Assembly (NCBI GenBank): GCA_036936605.1
Contig: JAUPFV010000005.1
Span: 79,434,885 to 79,498,884 of the forward strand
Reading direction: 5' to 3'
DNA length: 64,000 nt
Source: Limnanthes douglasii subsp. nivea
Lineage: Eukaryota; Streptophyta; Magnoliopsida; Brassicales; Limnanthaceae
The position numbers and the translations under genes are program-made. A model generated the notes under the pieces. It was given only the letters and a program-made list of their open reading frames with translations, did not search any database and was not told where the DNA came from. Of the stretch, positions 1 through 12,415 are shown one piece after another (the stretch's first letter is position 1; every line of letters begins with the position of its first letter).

Positions 1-115
1 CAGAAGGTAAACCACACAAGGTGACAAACTCAACCAATAAATCATTTGTATTGGGACTCGAATTCATGATCTTTGGTCACAAACATGACCATCGAACATC
101 TTATAAAGATACTAT
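1..115 (-). mobile_element. Truncated tRNA-derived SINE copy, cut by the window edge
   Basis: Read on the minus strand, this end of the window contains a Pol III B-box-like segment (TCATGAATTCGAGTCCC) followed by the same 3' tail (CACCTTGTGTGGTTTACCTT) as the complete SINE at 1751-2003. The A box is not clear, so this copy is older or 5'-degraded. The 3' end lies outside the window. The match to the second copy is seen directly; assignment to a named SINE family would need a database. Confidence 0.7.
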
Positions 116-1735
116 ATTGATATTTATTGCCGTTATATAAAACAAATTAATAAAAAAATCATAAAAAATAGATATAAGAGAAATTTCAATTCTTTAATTG
201 TAGAATTAAGAAAAAAGATGTTATAGAAATAAATATTTTGTTATTAGATATATTTATTCTAAGATATTACTTATTTTATTTATTTAATAATCAAATAATT
301 TATTTTTTTAAAGAAACTGTAAAACTTTTAATATAACTCTAATATATTTCTCATAATTTGATCATCTTATTTTAATATAAATATAGCTTTAATATTTTAT
401 CATGAATTGATGAACTTTTTTTTTGATGTTTATTTAAAATTTACTTTTTGTTTTATTTTGATTAACTATATGAGATTCCCGAGTGTTCATTTTTTACAAC
501 ATTTAGTCTAGATGAAACTTTGGTTTCCATATCATTTATGAAACTATAGATCTTGTTTTAAATTTTCATATTCTTTATTATTTGTTTCAACTACTATATA
601 TTTTACTTTTCGTTATGTTTTATTCATGCTTTGGTATCGCAAGTTTATGTTTTTACATGCTCAAATTTTTTAGATATGGCAATGATGATTAAGTGAAATT
701 TAAGCTCGACAGACCCGAGAGTGGCTTCTCATCATTCTCGGATACTAATTTTATATCAATACATCAGATGAATATATCAATACACTTGATGAATGAGCAA
801 CATCCTTATATTTAATTTTATTGTCTAATGATATCTTTGGATGTCAAGTGTAAATAAGTCATCTAACAATTTGGCAGGATCTATCGTTTTCTTATATTTC
901 TCTGGAAATGAAGGTTTACTTTCCATTCATGTTCGTTTTGTAAGACTAAATATTAGTTTTTAATATGGTACAACTTACGGCTAGAGCTGACTTGAGGTGG
1001 CCACAAGTTGTCTTGTTATTGTTCTCAACCCTTTAAATATTCATAGTGTGATTTACATCTCTGCACATGATTAGAATATTGGTCTAGTGTTTTACCTCTA
1101 ATAATCTCGCATTTGTTTTATTAGTTCTTCATCTCTTGAAAGATTCATCCTTATTAAGTAAATGAACAGGAAAGAAACACAAGGCGAAGCTCCAAAGAGG
1201 ATGCTACCGATCCACAAGTAACATTTATTCATACATTTTGTATTTATTATTGGGTTGAAACCGAGTAGGCCTTCTCTTGATTAACCTCAAATAAGAAAAT
1301 TATTTCATAATTTGTTATTTGCATTAGCTCATCGACCTTTGTTTTGTCTTGATTAGTTTACATTTTATACCTTTACTAACTTTTAGTTTCCGATATTATT
1401 TTTATGCTCAAATTTCCATCATCGAGTATACGAAATCCAAACCTTAAATTTCAATAGAATATGCTGTTTTATACTCTAATTTTAATCATAAATTTAATGT
1501 AATAAATAATTTAATACTTATGTTATTTGCCAACTACCATCCATATTTGACAAATCGGTTAGAGCACATCTTAAATCCTACTCAAACTATAAGAGAAATA
1601 AATTTAAAATAGATAGCGTGTTATCACTTCCTTTATCCTAAGTAAGCTAGAACGTCCAAATTTATATTGGTGTATAACATTTCTTTGAAATATAATATAT
1701 TTGTTGTTTTCATAAACTCCTTCTTATGTTTTTAT
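116..1735. other. AT-rich intergenic DNA, no gene seen
   Basis: No open frame with recognisable protein similarity, no RNA gene and no clear terminal repeats were found on either strand. It is very AT-rich with short poly-A and poly-T runs. Confidence 0.6.
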
Positions 1736-1750
1736 AGACCGAGTATATCT

Positions 1751-2003
1751 CATCTTTTTTTCTGAAACATTAAAAAAGCCCCCAAGGGGGTAGCCGAGTT
1801 GGTTGAGTAAGGCATTCTTATAACCAAAAGGTCATGAGTTCGAGTCCCTCTACATACGCTTTCTCGGCTGAGCCTGTCACCTTGTGTGGTTTACCTTCTG
1901 GCGTTGGTTTGCAGGCTATCGCGTCAGACTGAGGGTTTACCCTGTGCGCACTCATTGCACTCTGAGTAGCGGCTGCGGGTTCCCTCCGAAAAAAAAAAAA
2001 AAA
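1751..2003 (+). mobile_element. tRNA-derived SINE with 15-bp target-site duplication
   Basis: The body has a Pol III A box (TAGCCGAGTTGG, 1791-1802) and B box (GGTCATGAGTTCGAGTCC, 1830-1847) at tRNA-like spacing, a non-tRNA body and a 3' poly-A run at 1989-2004. It is flanked by a perfect direct repeat, AGACCGAGTATATCT, at 1736-1750 and 2004-2018, the hallmark of target-primed insertion. About 36 bases separate the upstream duplication from the usual SINE start, so either this copy has a 5' extension or the true target site is more complex. A sister copy lies at 1-115. The intact duplication suggests a fairly young insertion. Such elements are moved in trans by LINE proteins. Confidence 0.88.
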
Positions 2004-2268
2004 AGACCGAGTATATCTTTTTTAGTATATAGCATATGTGTATAGAAAAATGAATTAATAATGATATTTTTGGCATGTAGCTAATAAATTATTGAAACTC
2101 CATGGTTATGTTTATATAATTCATACTTCATGGCCCAAGTTTACTGTCATAGAAAGGATTATTTTTTCGCTACTATTTTTTTTATGATCTTTCTCTATTA
2201 CTTTCAAATGATTTAATTTTTTATTTTTGTAATTGATCTATCTCTGCTCGCATCAAATTTATATTTGG

Positions 2269-2699
2269 AAATCTATTATTTTAGATATGAGGGATCTTCC
2301 AACATTTGTTGGTCTATATTTAAAATATAATATGTTGGATTCGAGGATCTTCCAACATTTGTTGGTTTACATTTGAAATTTATTATTTTGGATCTGAGGG
2401 ATCTTTCAACACTTGTTGGCGTATATTTGAAATTTATTATTTTAGATCAGAGGGATCTTCCAACAATTGTTGGTCTAAATTTGAAATTTATTATTTTAGA
2501 TCTCAAAGATCTTCCAATACTTGTCGGTCTATATTTGAAATTTATTATTTTGGACCCGAGGGATCTTCAAACACTTGTTGGTCTACATTTGCAATTTATT
2601 ACTTTGGATCCATGGGATCTTCAAACACTTATTGATCTACATTTAAAATCTATTGTTTTGGATCTAAGGGATCTTCCAACACTAGTTGGTTAATATTTT
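2269..2699 (+). repeat. 54-bp tandem repeat, 8 units, in-frame
   Basis: Eight head-to-tail copies of a 54-bp unit (the second is 53 bp) with the core GATCTTCCAACACTTGTTGG. Units start at about 2269, 2323, 2376, 2430, 2484, 2538, 2592 and 2646. Units 3-8 stay open on the plus strand and would read as an 18-residue repeat rich in Leu, Ile, Asp and Val. That frame has no ATG, so it is probably a minisatellite by-product and not a gene. Confidence 0.85.
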
Positions 2700-4139
2700 A
2701 AATTTTAAATTTTAAATTTTTTATCTCGGAAATCGCTTAGGTAACTAGTTAGGGACTAATCACCCTTGAACTGAGTTAATTCCAAATATACAATTTTATA
2801 CACACAACGTATAAGATTATATATATATATATATCATGACTATGCTAACAAAATTTATAATCCAAAAAATATATGATGACTATGATGGCAAAAGAAGAGG
2901 AATAAAGAACTTGACATTGTTAAAATTTGAATACGAACCCAAAGTGTCATAGCCGTACAAGGACTTGCAGCTCAAAAATTAAATACAAAAAAATCGATAT
3001 AAATTAAGTCCGCGATGAGTTAAAATTGAGATAAAATGACCAATAATAGTCACTTAAACTAGTAGACTACAACTCGGTTGGACATAGGATTGGAGACATG
3101 GTTGGTTGTAGTCCGGGGAAAAGGTAAAAATAAAATCCGAAGCAACACCAAAACCAGTAATCCATCAGATTTATTCGCAAGGACTAAATGGGTTACTGAT
3201 GAGGGTAAGATTTATTCGACTCGCAAGTTGAACCAGTGAAATATTGAACCAATACTTACGTTATAATACAAACCCAATAAATGTGTAACATTATATATAT
3301 TTTGTGTAATAATGAGTAAATGTGTTTTTATTTAGTAAGTTAGTAGCTGTGGATTAAACTCAAACAAACTATAGGTCCAATGGTCCAACAGATAAAAAAG
3401 TTCACCACCACTCCTATATAAGACAATTTACCTTTTTTGGAAATGGGAGAAATACATTGGACTACGGTTTATTACAAATTTTATATTTTTTTAATGTCTA
3501 TGTAATATTTTGCTAATTTTCCTTTATATTTTAGAGAATCCTAAACATATATTCATCATTTACTATTTTTCCATATTTGTATCATCAACATCATGCAAAT
3601 CCACACTGCCTCATCTGCTACGTTAGATTGGAGGTAACACGATTCTGGTTCGATATATCCACCCTCTGGTACACATCCACACCTTAACTAGGGACATCCG
3701 CACCCTATTGTCTACAAAATTCAATTAAAACTTGGTTGGTTAGTCGGTGTACCAGATCTGGTTCAATGTTTGCGTCAACATTCTACTCCTTATAACCCAA
3801 ATGCCCGCACCTGTCAATTGAGACGTTAAACTAAACAACACGATGATGTTCATGGTCAATCTGTCTGACGGCTAGTCCTTGGACGGAACTTTCACTAACG
3901 ACTCATGTAGTCATTGTTGGTTGAAAGAGGGCTGCTATTACCGGCCAAAGCGACGGGCTGCTACAAAATAACGCGTTGTACATCGTCATAGTGTTTCTTC
4001 CTCACTACCCTGTAATTGTGAAATAACAGATAACAAGAACAAACTCGAATAACTAACATGACACACATGAATGAGAGCGAACAACTATTTAGATACATGG
4101 TTATTGTTTATTATACTACTACGTCAAAATTGAAATATC
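2700..4139. other. Intergenic DNA, no recognised gene
   Basis: Contains an (AT)n tract at about 2819-2834 and a TATA-like CCTATATAAGAC near 3413-3424. The part from about 3590 to 4020 is less AT-rich than its surroundings, but no long frame or known domain is seen in it. At about 4140 the sequence switches abruptly into the antisense gene of element A, so the boundary is a truncation or deletion breakpoint and not an LTR. Confidence 0.5.
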
Positions 4140-5851
4140 TGATGCCAACCCATCGAATATTACTAGTTCGAATACAACCCATAAAAACTGAACCTTATCT
4201 GGAGAAGCAACCGTGAGTACTTCGAACATTATATATTTTAAGACAGAATAAAATTAATTATTGTTTTCCATATTCATTATTTATTTGTATGATCATTTCA
4301 GAAATTTTGAGGAGGTACGCTATTGGTCGGACAAAAGCCAAAGACATATTCAAAAAGCTTTCCGTTTGGGACGAAATAGAATGGAACAACGCTTTTCACA
4401 CCATCTTCCAACCGATCAACTTCCTCAACAATCATCTCTTTCCCATCATACCTGGAGCCTTTCCTACTCTAAATTTGATGGAGCAACCCAAGCCCCATCA
4501 CGCTTGCAAAATATTAGTTCAACCTGTCTGTAAGGTATTTACTCCCCATCCGCAATAGGTCAGACAGTCGCTTGCCTCAAAAGAAAAAGGCAAAATAAGA
4601 GAAAAAAAGATAAAAATGCAGCTAGTACATCTGGTGCTAGCCCTTAAATACAGCCGAAGCCTAAACATCTAAAAAAAAGCAGTAGAAAAAACTCTCTCAA
4701 CCATCGAAGAAGGGGAATAAGAAGAACCTTCTTCAAAGAAAAAGGAAAGTTCCACGCTTTCGAAAAACAAAAGTTCCATCAGTCCTCATGGGAAGAAAAA
4801 TAAAAAATCAAAGAACATCGAATACAAACTGTTCGATGAGGATGAGGTCATAACTGTTGGGAATCAGCAAAGTCCTCCTCACGAAAAGGAAGCAACCAAG
4901 GATGATGCTACAATCATTATCGAAGAAAATGCAGATGGTGATAATCAAGACGACGACCACTTTGATCCCGATAACTTCATTAATTTTAATGAGTCACAGG
5001 AACTTACTGGAGAAGAAGATCTTGTCATCCAAGAGATTCAGACTCGTATACACAATTTTGGGAGAAGGCCTACCGTCAAAACGTCTCTAGAAATTATCTG
5101 TCTTTCTGTTCCAACTACATCTCTGGACATGATTCCTTGTCCTAGTCCAACAGTTTTTCCTCCTATTCCATCCAACCCAGCTGTCCTTGCTGCACTCCAA
5201 CCATTTGCTAACCTCGATGCTTCAGCAAAGTCTCTTTCTCAACAAGTCGAGACTTCTCACAGTCACTTGAAACGATTGACCAAAGATATGGTTCACTATA
5301 AGGGAATTGCCGATGCTGACAAACAACTGAGGGAAAAAATTCAGAATCACGTAATCAATCAGTTCCACACCTTCGAAGTGGCAAGATCTAAGATTATTCA
5401 AGGAATGCTTTTCGTCTAAGGTCATTTACGAGAGCAACATAATGCTGATAAATAAAAACTGACCGCCTCACATAAAGAGGAGATAAACAAGCTCAAAACT
5501 CAACATGTTGAAGACTTGGATGTTGAAAAGGCTAAATCTGAGGGTCTTCAAGCTTCTCTTACTACAAGCGAAGCAGAAAAGAAAAATTTGAATGATGAGA
5601 TAGCCACGCTGAAGGCTAATTTTGAGAAGGAAAAACAAGTTGTTGTTACCGCCGCAGAAACGGAATGTTCCAAGGACATGTTGGTTGCTATTAACAATGG
5701 TAAAGAAGAGACAACCATCACCCTCCTTCGAGAGATTCATACGACTTATCCAAAAATCAACCTTTCCAGTTTTTGGAATGATATTCATGTCGAACGGTGC
5801 CCTAGTGCAGCCTTTGATTCTATCCTAAGCTCATCATCTGAGGAAGAATAA
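4140..5851 (+). pseudogene. aORF of element A, antisense retrotransposon gene, truncated
   Basis: Only the last part of exon 1 (about 4140-4212) survives. A GT-AG intron follows at 4213-4301 (donor CC|GTGAGT, acceptor ATTTCAG), then exon 2 at 4302-5851. Exon 2 begins with the post-intron domain also seen in E (FKKLSVW, then NFLNNHLFP), passes through a Lys-rich linker, and ends in a coiled-coil region (AEKKNLNDEIATLK) with the family's C-terminal FWND module and a Glu-rich tail. One frame is followed throughout but is broken by stops, the first being TAG at 4556-4558. Function is unknown; the N-terminal half in the related copies resembles the Pfam 'putative gypsy type transposon' family. Confidence 0.75.
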
Positions 5852-6054
5852 TCATCCGAGGAAGAGTCATCTGATGTCCTTTGATTTCATGTTATCTTTT
5901 TTGTACCCGTCAGATTAGTGTCATGCCCACTGTACTTCATCAAATTAATCTAATTGACAAATGTCTTTATTTATGTTTAATTTTTATCATCAATTTTAAT
6001 TATTCAAAGTTAACAACTTGAAATAATTTTTTAAACATAACTCCTCAAATATAA

Positions 6055-6240
6055 TAATGTACTTCGAAATTCACAATATGTAGTACTTCGAAAATCACAG
6101 TGCATCTTGAAAGTATCACTTTGAATAAAACAGTGCATAATTTAAACGTATCACTTCGAATAACACAATGCATTTATTGAACGTAACACTTCAAAAATCA
6201 TAGTGCATCTTTTAAACGTAGCACTTCGAACATGGTTGTT
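6055..6240. repeat. 35-bp tandem repeat between pol and aORF of element A
   Basis: About five degenerate units of about 35 bp built on CACTTCGAA...CACAGTGCAT...AACGTA lie between the converging ends of pol and aORF. The same kind of array is at 57535-57705 in element E. Confidence 0.7.
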
Positions 6241-6400
6241 TCTTCGAAAAGTGTGATAAACACTTTAGAACATTATAATCTTGACCAACTTCAAAGATGA
6301 TCAGTCTTTGATAAGTTGTCAAGATAGTTTTAAATAAACACATGTAAATAACCATTGGCCAAAAATTCATTTTATTGATAATATTGAATATGTATATAGC

Positions 6401-6450
6401 GCCTCATTAAAACTTTCCTGGGCCAACAGGGTAGGAAAGAGTGCGTCATT
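6401..6450 (-). other. Conserved post-pol block, element A
   Basis: Plus-strand reading GCCTCATTAAAAC..GGGTAGGAAAGAGTGCG. The same block follows pol in B, C, D and E, although the surrounding DNA is not conserved. It lies about 35 bp beyond the pol stop. Confidence 0.8.
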
Positions 6451-6484
6451 TAATCAATGGTAACAAATTCAAAATACAAAAGAT

Positions 6485-9400
6485 CTATTCCCAATATTAC
6501 TTCAATTGTTGTATATTCCACAGGTGTTGAAGCATCCTCCCTTGAATATAAAAAAGGCGATAAGACTCTGGTTTTATGCTTTCAACAACCATATAAGGTC
6601 CTTCCCAATGCGAGACCATTTTCCCAAGGTTCTTCTCCTTTGTATGTAATTTTTTTTCCTCAACACCTTGTCATCAGCTTTAAACTCTCACTTTTTTACC
6701 TTCGAATCTTATATGTTCTTCATAAAAGTTTGGTAATGGACTACGTTTAAATGAGCTCGAACTCTTTTCTCCTAAATCAGATCTAAATTTGCCCTCTTAC
6801 CTTCATCATTAGAGCTTTCAGAATATTGAGTTATTCTGAACGATGACATCGTAGATTCCACAGGGCTAACAACATATATTCAATATGCTAAGGCAAAATA
6901 AGTTTCTTTAGTAGCTTCCATGAGAGTTGTCCAATAAGCCCAAAGTACCTCTTATAAATAGTTCGGCCATTTCCTTGCTGCCCCTGTCAATTTTTTTTCA
7001 AACCATCTAAAATAGTTCTGTTTGTTACCTCGACTTCTCCATTGGCTTGAGGACGAAAAGAAGTAAACATTGTTGAATTCTCTTTGATGCACAAAATGAG
7101 GTCATTTCTTTATTATTAAACCGAGGGCCATTATCCATAGTAATTCTCCGAGGTATTCCGAAGCGACAACAAATACTGTTCACAATGAATTTGATTACAT
7201 CTTTTTCTTTTGTTCCAGATAGTGGTTCTGCCTCAGTCCATTTTGTAAAATAATACACTGCTACAATTATCATTTCTCGTCCCCTAGATGCCATTGGCAA
7301 AAGCCCCACCAAATCAATCCCCCATCTATAAAATGGTATGGCCTCAGTTATAAACATAAGTGGAAGTGTCGGCCTGTGTGTATAATTGGCAAACCTTTGA
7401 TAAGTATCCTAACTTCGAACCAAATTTTTAGTATTATTCATGATTGTAGGCCAATAAAATCCTGCAAGCAAAACTCGACGAGATTGAGCTTTTAACCGCA
7501 ATGAGCTGACCCCTTTTCATCATGCAACTCTGATAATACCTCCTGTGATTCCTACATGTCTAGACATCGTAGTAATGGCCTACTTAATGTATTCTTATAC
7601 AAAATTCCATCTAAAATTATGTATCTGAAGGCTTTACCTCTCAATTTTTTGGCCAACTTTGTATCATCTGACAATGTTCATTGGGTGAATAAATTAAGAA
7701 TATCCGTTTGCCAATCTCCTCGGACTATATCAGAGGTGACGAAGAGTTCCTCTATACATTCATAGTGATATGATTGAGTCAAAATCGAGGGATTTTCTTG
7801 TAACAGAATCCAAGGATATTCTTCATTGTAAGTAATATTTGCTAAGGAACCAGCCACCATGTTACTTTTTCGACTAATATATTTAACAACAACATGATCG
7901 AATAGTAACATTAAATTCTGAAGCTCCCAAAAGTATAAAATTAAACGATCCATTCTTGCCTCGGAAAATCCACATACTTGATTTGCTACCAATTGAGAGT
8001 CCGTTTCCAAACACACTGAAGTTGCTCTACATATTTTTGCCAACCTCAAACCTGTCAAAGCAGCTTCGTATTCAGCTTCATTATTTAAAGCATGAAAACC
8101 AAATTTGATGGATTGAATCATCGTTTCTCTAGTTCGAGCTATTAATTGAACCCCAACACTGCATCCCGAAATACTAGACCCTCTATTTGTTTGAACGATC
8201 CACCTCGAATTCACTGGTGTAACATCTTTACTTTCTTCAATATCCTATTTGTTCGAATAAAACTCAACAAAAAATTCTGCCAACGCTTGAGCTTTAATTA
8301 CAGTTCGACGTGTGAACAAAATATCATAATCTCCTAACTCCATTGACCACTTGGTCATCCTCCCTGAAATATCAGGTCGTTGCAAAACATTTTTCAAATG
8401 GAAACAAGTTCGGACTTCGATAGTATGAGCTTCGAAATAGGGGCACATTTTCCTAGCAACAATCACCAATGCTAATTTCTCTAACTTCAAATACCTCTTC
8501 TCTGCTGTCACTAAACCTTTGCTGATATAGTACACTGGCTTCAGAATACTTGAATCTTCACTTATCAGCATTGCACTTAATGCAAAATCCGATACCGTAA
8601 TGTACAAAAAGAGTTTTTCTCCATTTCTATGTTTTGACAAAATCTCTGGTGATGATAACAAGTTTTTTTTATGCTTGTGAATGCTGCCTAACACTCCGAT
8701 GTCCATTAAAATCTATTTGGTACTCGTAAAACTTCATGTCAAAATTTGTACTTCTTTAACAAATCGAGGCGAATTAATTACTATTAGAGCTTTCAATTTT
8801 TCCAGTTCAGCTTCTATTCCTCTTTCACTGATAACATAACCCAAGAACTTCCATGATCGAACTCCGAAGGTGGACTTTTGAGGATTAAGCTTTAGTATGA
8901 TTACCCTTAAATTCAAAAACGTTTCCTCTAAATCCTCCAGATGCGCATCATCATTCAAACGTTTTACCACAGTATCATCTATATATACATCCATATTTCT
9001 TCCGATCTGAGTGGCAAAAGATTTATTCATCAACCTTTGTTAACTGGATCTATCGTTTTTTAATCCAAAGGGCATAACCTTATAGAAATGCAACCCTCTA
9101 TCAGTTATGAATGTCATAAATTCTTGGTCTTTTAGATCCATCTAAATCTGATTATATCATGCAAAAGCATCCATGGATGTTAGTATTTTATTTCCCGAGG
9201 TAGAGTCAATCAGTTGATCTATTCGAGGAACATGAAATGGATCTTTAGGACATGCTCGATTCAAGTCTGTAAAATCAACACACATTCTCCATTTCCCATT
9301 CTTTCTTTTGATCACTACTGGATTCGCCGTCAATAAAGGATACTGTGACTCCTTTATATGTCCAACCTTGGATAACCGATCCACCTTGGAAACAATTTCT

Positions 9401-12059
9401 TCCGCCTTCTCCAAAGAGAATGCCTTTCTTTTCTGAATTACTGGAATTACCTTCGGATCAATAACCAAACTATGACGAATTACTTCAATCGGTACTCCTG
9501 CCATATCCTCCGTTTTCCGAGCGAAAATGTTCAAGTTAAAAGACAAAAATTCTAGTAATTGTTGACGTAAAAGTGGGGTCAGTAAGGTTCCGATTCGAAG
9601 CACTCTTCCTTCCGAAAAAGTATACTCCTCTATTTCTTCACTTACTGTTAAAGACCGTGGGGTTTCCCTCGGATCGTCAACTCTTTCTTCTAAATCCGAG
9701 GTTAACCCCTCTGACTGCTATTCATTCATCAAGTCTCCACTACTGGATCATCGGATTCAAAGCGCAGTGGCATAACACTCTCTTGCTATTTTTTAGTCGC
9801 TTCAAACGACCCCGATACGACCCCCTACCACATATTTAAAACATTGGTGTACCGTCGACACAACCCTATACATTCTAGAAGCCAAGACCTTCCAAAACTA
9901 ACTTTGTAGCTTGTGGGACAATCCACCATCATAAAAATAACTTGGACCTTCTTCATGAAATGTAATTTTCCCAAACTGACTTCCCCTTTGAATTCTCCAA
10001 TCACTCGAGCTGCCACACCTGTAAAACCTATGATTGTACGGTCCGATTGAGAAATTCGAGGAGAATTTTGCATTCTGTCATAAGTCGTTTTGAAGAGGAC
10101 GTTTGCAGAACTGCCGGTGTCTATAAGCACACGTCGAATTTCAATACTAGTGACCTCTGCACCAATATCCACCGCATCTTCATGCGGCCCCGTCGTGTCC
10201 CACAAATTATCCTCATCGAATAAGATGAAATGAATGACCTTTTTTCCATATAAGTGACTAGGCATTTTTTCTTTATTTTGAGTTGTCAAATTGACAACAC
10301 GCCTCTTCCTCGAACTATCAGTGTTGCCAACCATTGAATGACCTCCGAAAAATAGCTAATGATTCAAAAAATTCACACAAGTCTCGCACACGCCCTTTCT
10401 TTATCGGCTCTACAACAGCCATCAAGAATAACATGTTCGGATCCTTATCCAAATATTCCGAAGAGCCATCAAATTCTTCAGCCTTCGAATCTAAAATCAT
10501 TAAATTCTCAGCTGGTGCAATTAGATTAGCCGGTCGTGAAGTTGATGCCGGAGTTTTCAACCCGTTCCCTTGTGACTTTACCTAAGTCAAATGCTTCCCA
10601 TTTTCAATCAAGATTTGAACTTCTTTTTTCAATACGATGCACTCATTAGTATCATGTCCGATGTCCTCGTGATACCTGCAATATTTGTTATCCAGCTCCT
10701 CCCTTAGCCTATTTATTGGAGCTGGCTTCTTAATATTCATGAAGCTCTTATTCTTGTAAAATATTGCAGCCACACTTTCTGTCAAGTGCGTATAGTACTC
10801 TGGATTAATCCATTGATTTGGCCTCGATCTATTGTAATTGTAGGATAAAGCATGATTTGAATATCCACCAGTTCGATGTGGCAAATTATTATTCTTCAAA
10901 CGTGATTGATGATTGCCATTCGAGGGTTTCCCTTGGTTATTGACCACCTGACTCGAATTATTTAGAATATTAACTTGTCCTCATCGGACCTTGGTTGACT
11001 TTTTAACCTTGAATTAGTATTCTACCTGAGCCATAAATTCTCCAAAGGTTAGAGCTCTCTTCTTCGTCGTTTCATTGGCCAGATTCCCTGACAGCAAACC
11101 CTGGCGAAAAGCTTCGATTGCCACATTTTCTTCACAATTATCCAAACTTGCCTTAGTAAGAACAAACCTCTTTGTGTAATCCTTTAATTTTTCTTCAAAC
11201 ACATGTTTGCACTGAATAATCGTATCTCTGTTCGCTCTCATCTCCTTACTTCCAACAAACTGCCTTCGAAAAGCAGTGTAAAAATCCATTAAATTTGAAA
11301 TGGATCCCCTCGGAATCCGGTGGTACCATTTTAATGCTGTTCCTTTTAAAGTTTGTAAAAAAACACGACATACCAGCCGGTCTTCATCTTTGAAATTCAT
11401 CATGTAGTTCTTGAACTGTTCGATGTGGTCATCTGGATCTTGCATCCCATCGAACTTTTCAACCTTAGCAATATCAAAACGCTTCGGAAGCGTTATAGAT
11501 CAAATCTCACTTGTTAGCGGAGAGTTCCTCCAATCGACACCCTACACATATTGATCCTCAGTCCCAATGACTGCATACAAATTTTGATCAGTCTCAACAT
11601 ATTGATTCGATGTGTTCCCCTCACACCAAGTAGATTCCCTTAAATAACAAGGAATGTTGTCCCTTTTAGATTTCTTCATCACTAGAGGTACATATTTTTG
11701 TTTGTTTTTTCCCTTTCCGAGAAGAATAACGCTCTTTTTGGAGCTTCGAAGCACACTTTCTTCTGCTCACTCCTAACGTGCCGATCAATACAATATCAAT
11801 TGGACCAATTTCCCATCTCAGTTTTCTCCTTTACTTGCCTCACCTCGGATTTAAGCTTCACCGAGTGAATTGTTTGTTCTCTTTGTTCGTACTTTTCGTT
11901 CAACGTGTTTATTTTATCCAAGAGTTGGTTCATGCACATTTCAATATCCGATTGCGTTTAGATCTGAACAAATCCATCTGGTATGTTTTCATTTCTTTGT
12001 AAATTGTCTCGTAGCGTTTCCATCGCTGATCGAACTGATGGATTGTTTTCAGGATTCAT
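6485..12059 (-). pseudogene. gag-pol: gag-pol polyprotein of element A, multiply broken
   Basis: The start ATG at 12057-12059 gives MNPENN, the same start as in element E. Recognisable domains in order: retrotransposon gag (11445-11014), CCHC-like knuckle with CRYHEDIGHDTNEC (about 10690), aspartic protease with IDTGSSANVLF (about 10120), reverse transcriptase (DFTDLNRACPKD near 9250; YIDD near 8970), gypsy RNase H (8706-8245), archaeal-type RNase H (NNEAEYEAALTGL near 8070), and integrase core (7357-7025). The frame is interrupted by many stops and frameshifts, and about 60 bp of the RT/RNase H connection is missing near 8710. The family makes capsid and the enzymes for reverse transcription and integration; this copy cannot make a full polyprotein. 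Confidence 0.88.
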
Positions 12060-12130
12060 TGTAAGAATTCGAACGAGAAAATAAGAAGAACAAATAGAAT
12101 TCAAACTAGTAAGACACTGATTCTTAGTTT

Positions 12131-12149
12131 GTCCCAAGTGGAGTCACCA
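12131..12149 (-). other. Primer-binding site of element A
   Basis: Minus-strand reading TGGTGACTCCACTTGGGAC, three bases inside the 5' LTR. It differs at few positions from the site in E (TGGCGACTCCACTGGGGAC). It begins with TGG, complementary to a tRNA CCA end; from memory of Ogre-type elements this is probably a tRNA-Arg type, not verified. Confidence 0.75.
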
Positions 12150-12152
12150 ATT

Positions 12153-12415
12153 TGATGAGTTTAATTGTTAAAAGTTATCTTAGGAAAAAAAAATACGAGA
12201 GTTTTTAGTGTGAGAGAGAGAGATTTAGAGAGAGAAAGTCAGAGCACAATTGAGTTAGATCAAAAAGCGTTCAACTCCTTTATTAGTTCAGCCATGACCT
12301 TTATATATAAGCGCTGAGACTTAGCTCAAAACTGAAAACGATATACATAATCAGAATTGTTCCATTAAACTTCTATTATTTACATTTTAACCACTGAATT
12401 TTTACTTCCTTATCA
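12153..12415 (-). repeat. 5' LTR of element A
   Basis: Bounded by TG (12153) and CA (12415) in plus orientation and adjacent to the primer-binding site. It matches the E LTRs along its length, including the GAGAGAAAGTCAGAGCACAA segment and the CTTTATATA core promoter region. At 263 bp it is shorter than the E LTRs (292-303 bp) through small deletions. Its partner LTR is lost. Confidence 0.88.

Larger units (their letters stand above)
4140..12415 (-). mobile_element. Element A: Tat-lineage Ty3/gypsy retrotransposon, 3' end missing
   Basis: On the minus strand it runs 5' LTR (12153-12415), primer-binding site, gag, protease, reverse transcriptase, RNase H, integrase, conserved block, 35-bp repeats and the opposite-strand aORF. 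It ends inside the aORF at about 4140: no 3' LTR or aORF start is present. The order gag-PR-RT-RH-aRH-INT with an antisense ORF after pol is typical of the Tat/Retand/Ogre branch of Ty3/gypsy. Element E (53459-63998) belongs to the same family and shows what is missing. The 5 bases after the LTR are GTCAT (12416-12420); no partner duplication exists at the broken end. It is an inactive remnant. Confidence 0.9.

Noticed and set aside
1791..1863. Possible tRNA gene (A and B boxes at tRNA spacing)
   Set aside because: The segment cannot fold as a full cloverleaf by eye and is part of a SINE with a poly-A tail and target duplication.
2373..2693. 106-residue open frame over the 54-bp repeat
   Set aside because: It has no ATG, no splice context and pure repeat content; treated as a minisatellite.
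3120..3240. Imperfect repeat of GATTTATTCG with CGCAAG
   Set aside because: Too short and imperfect to call a repeat unit or transposon end.
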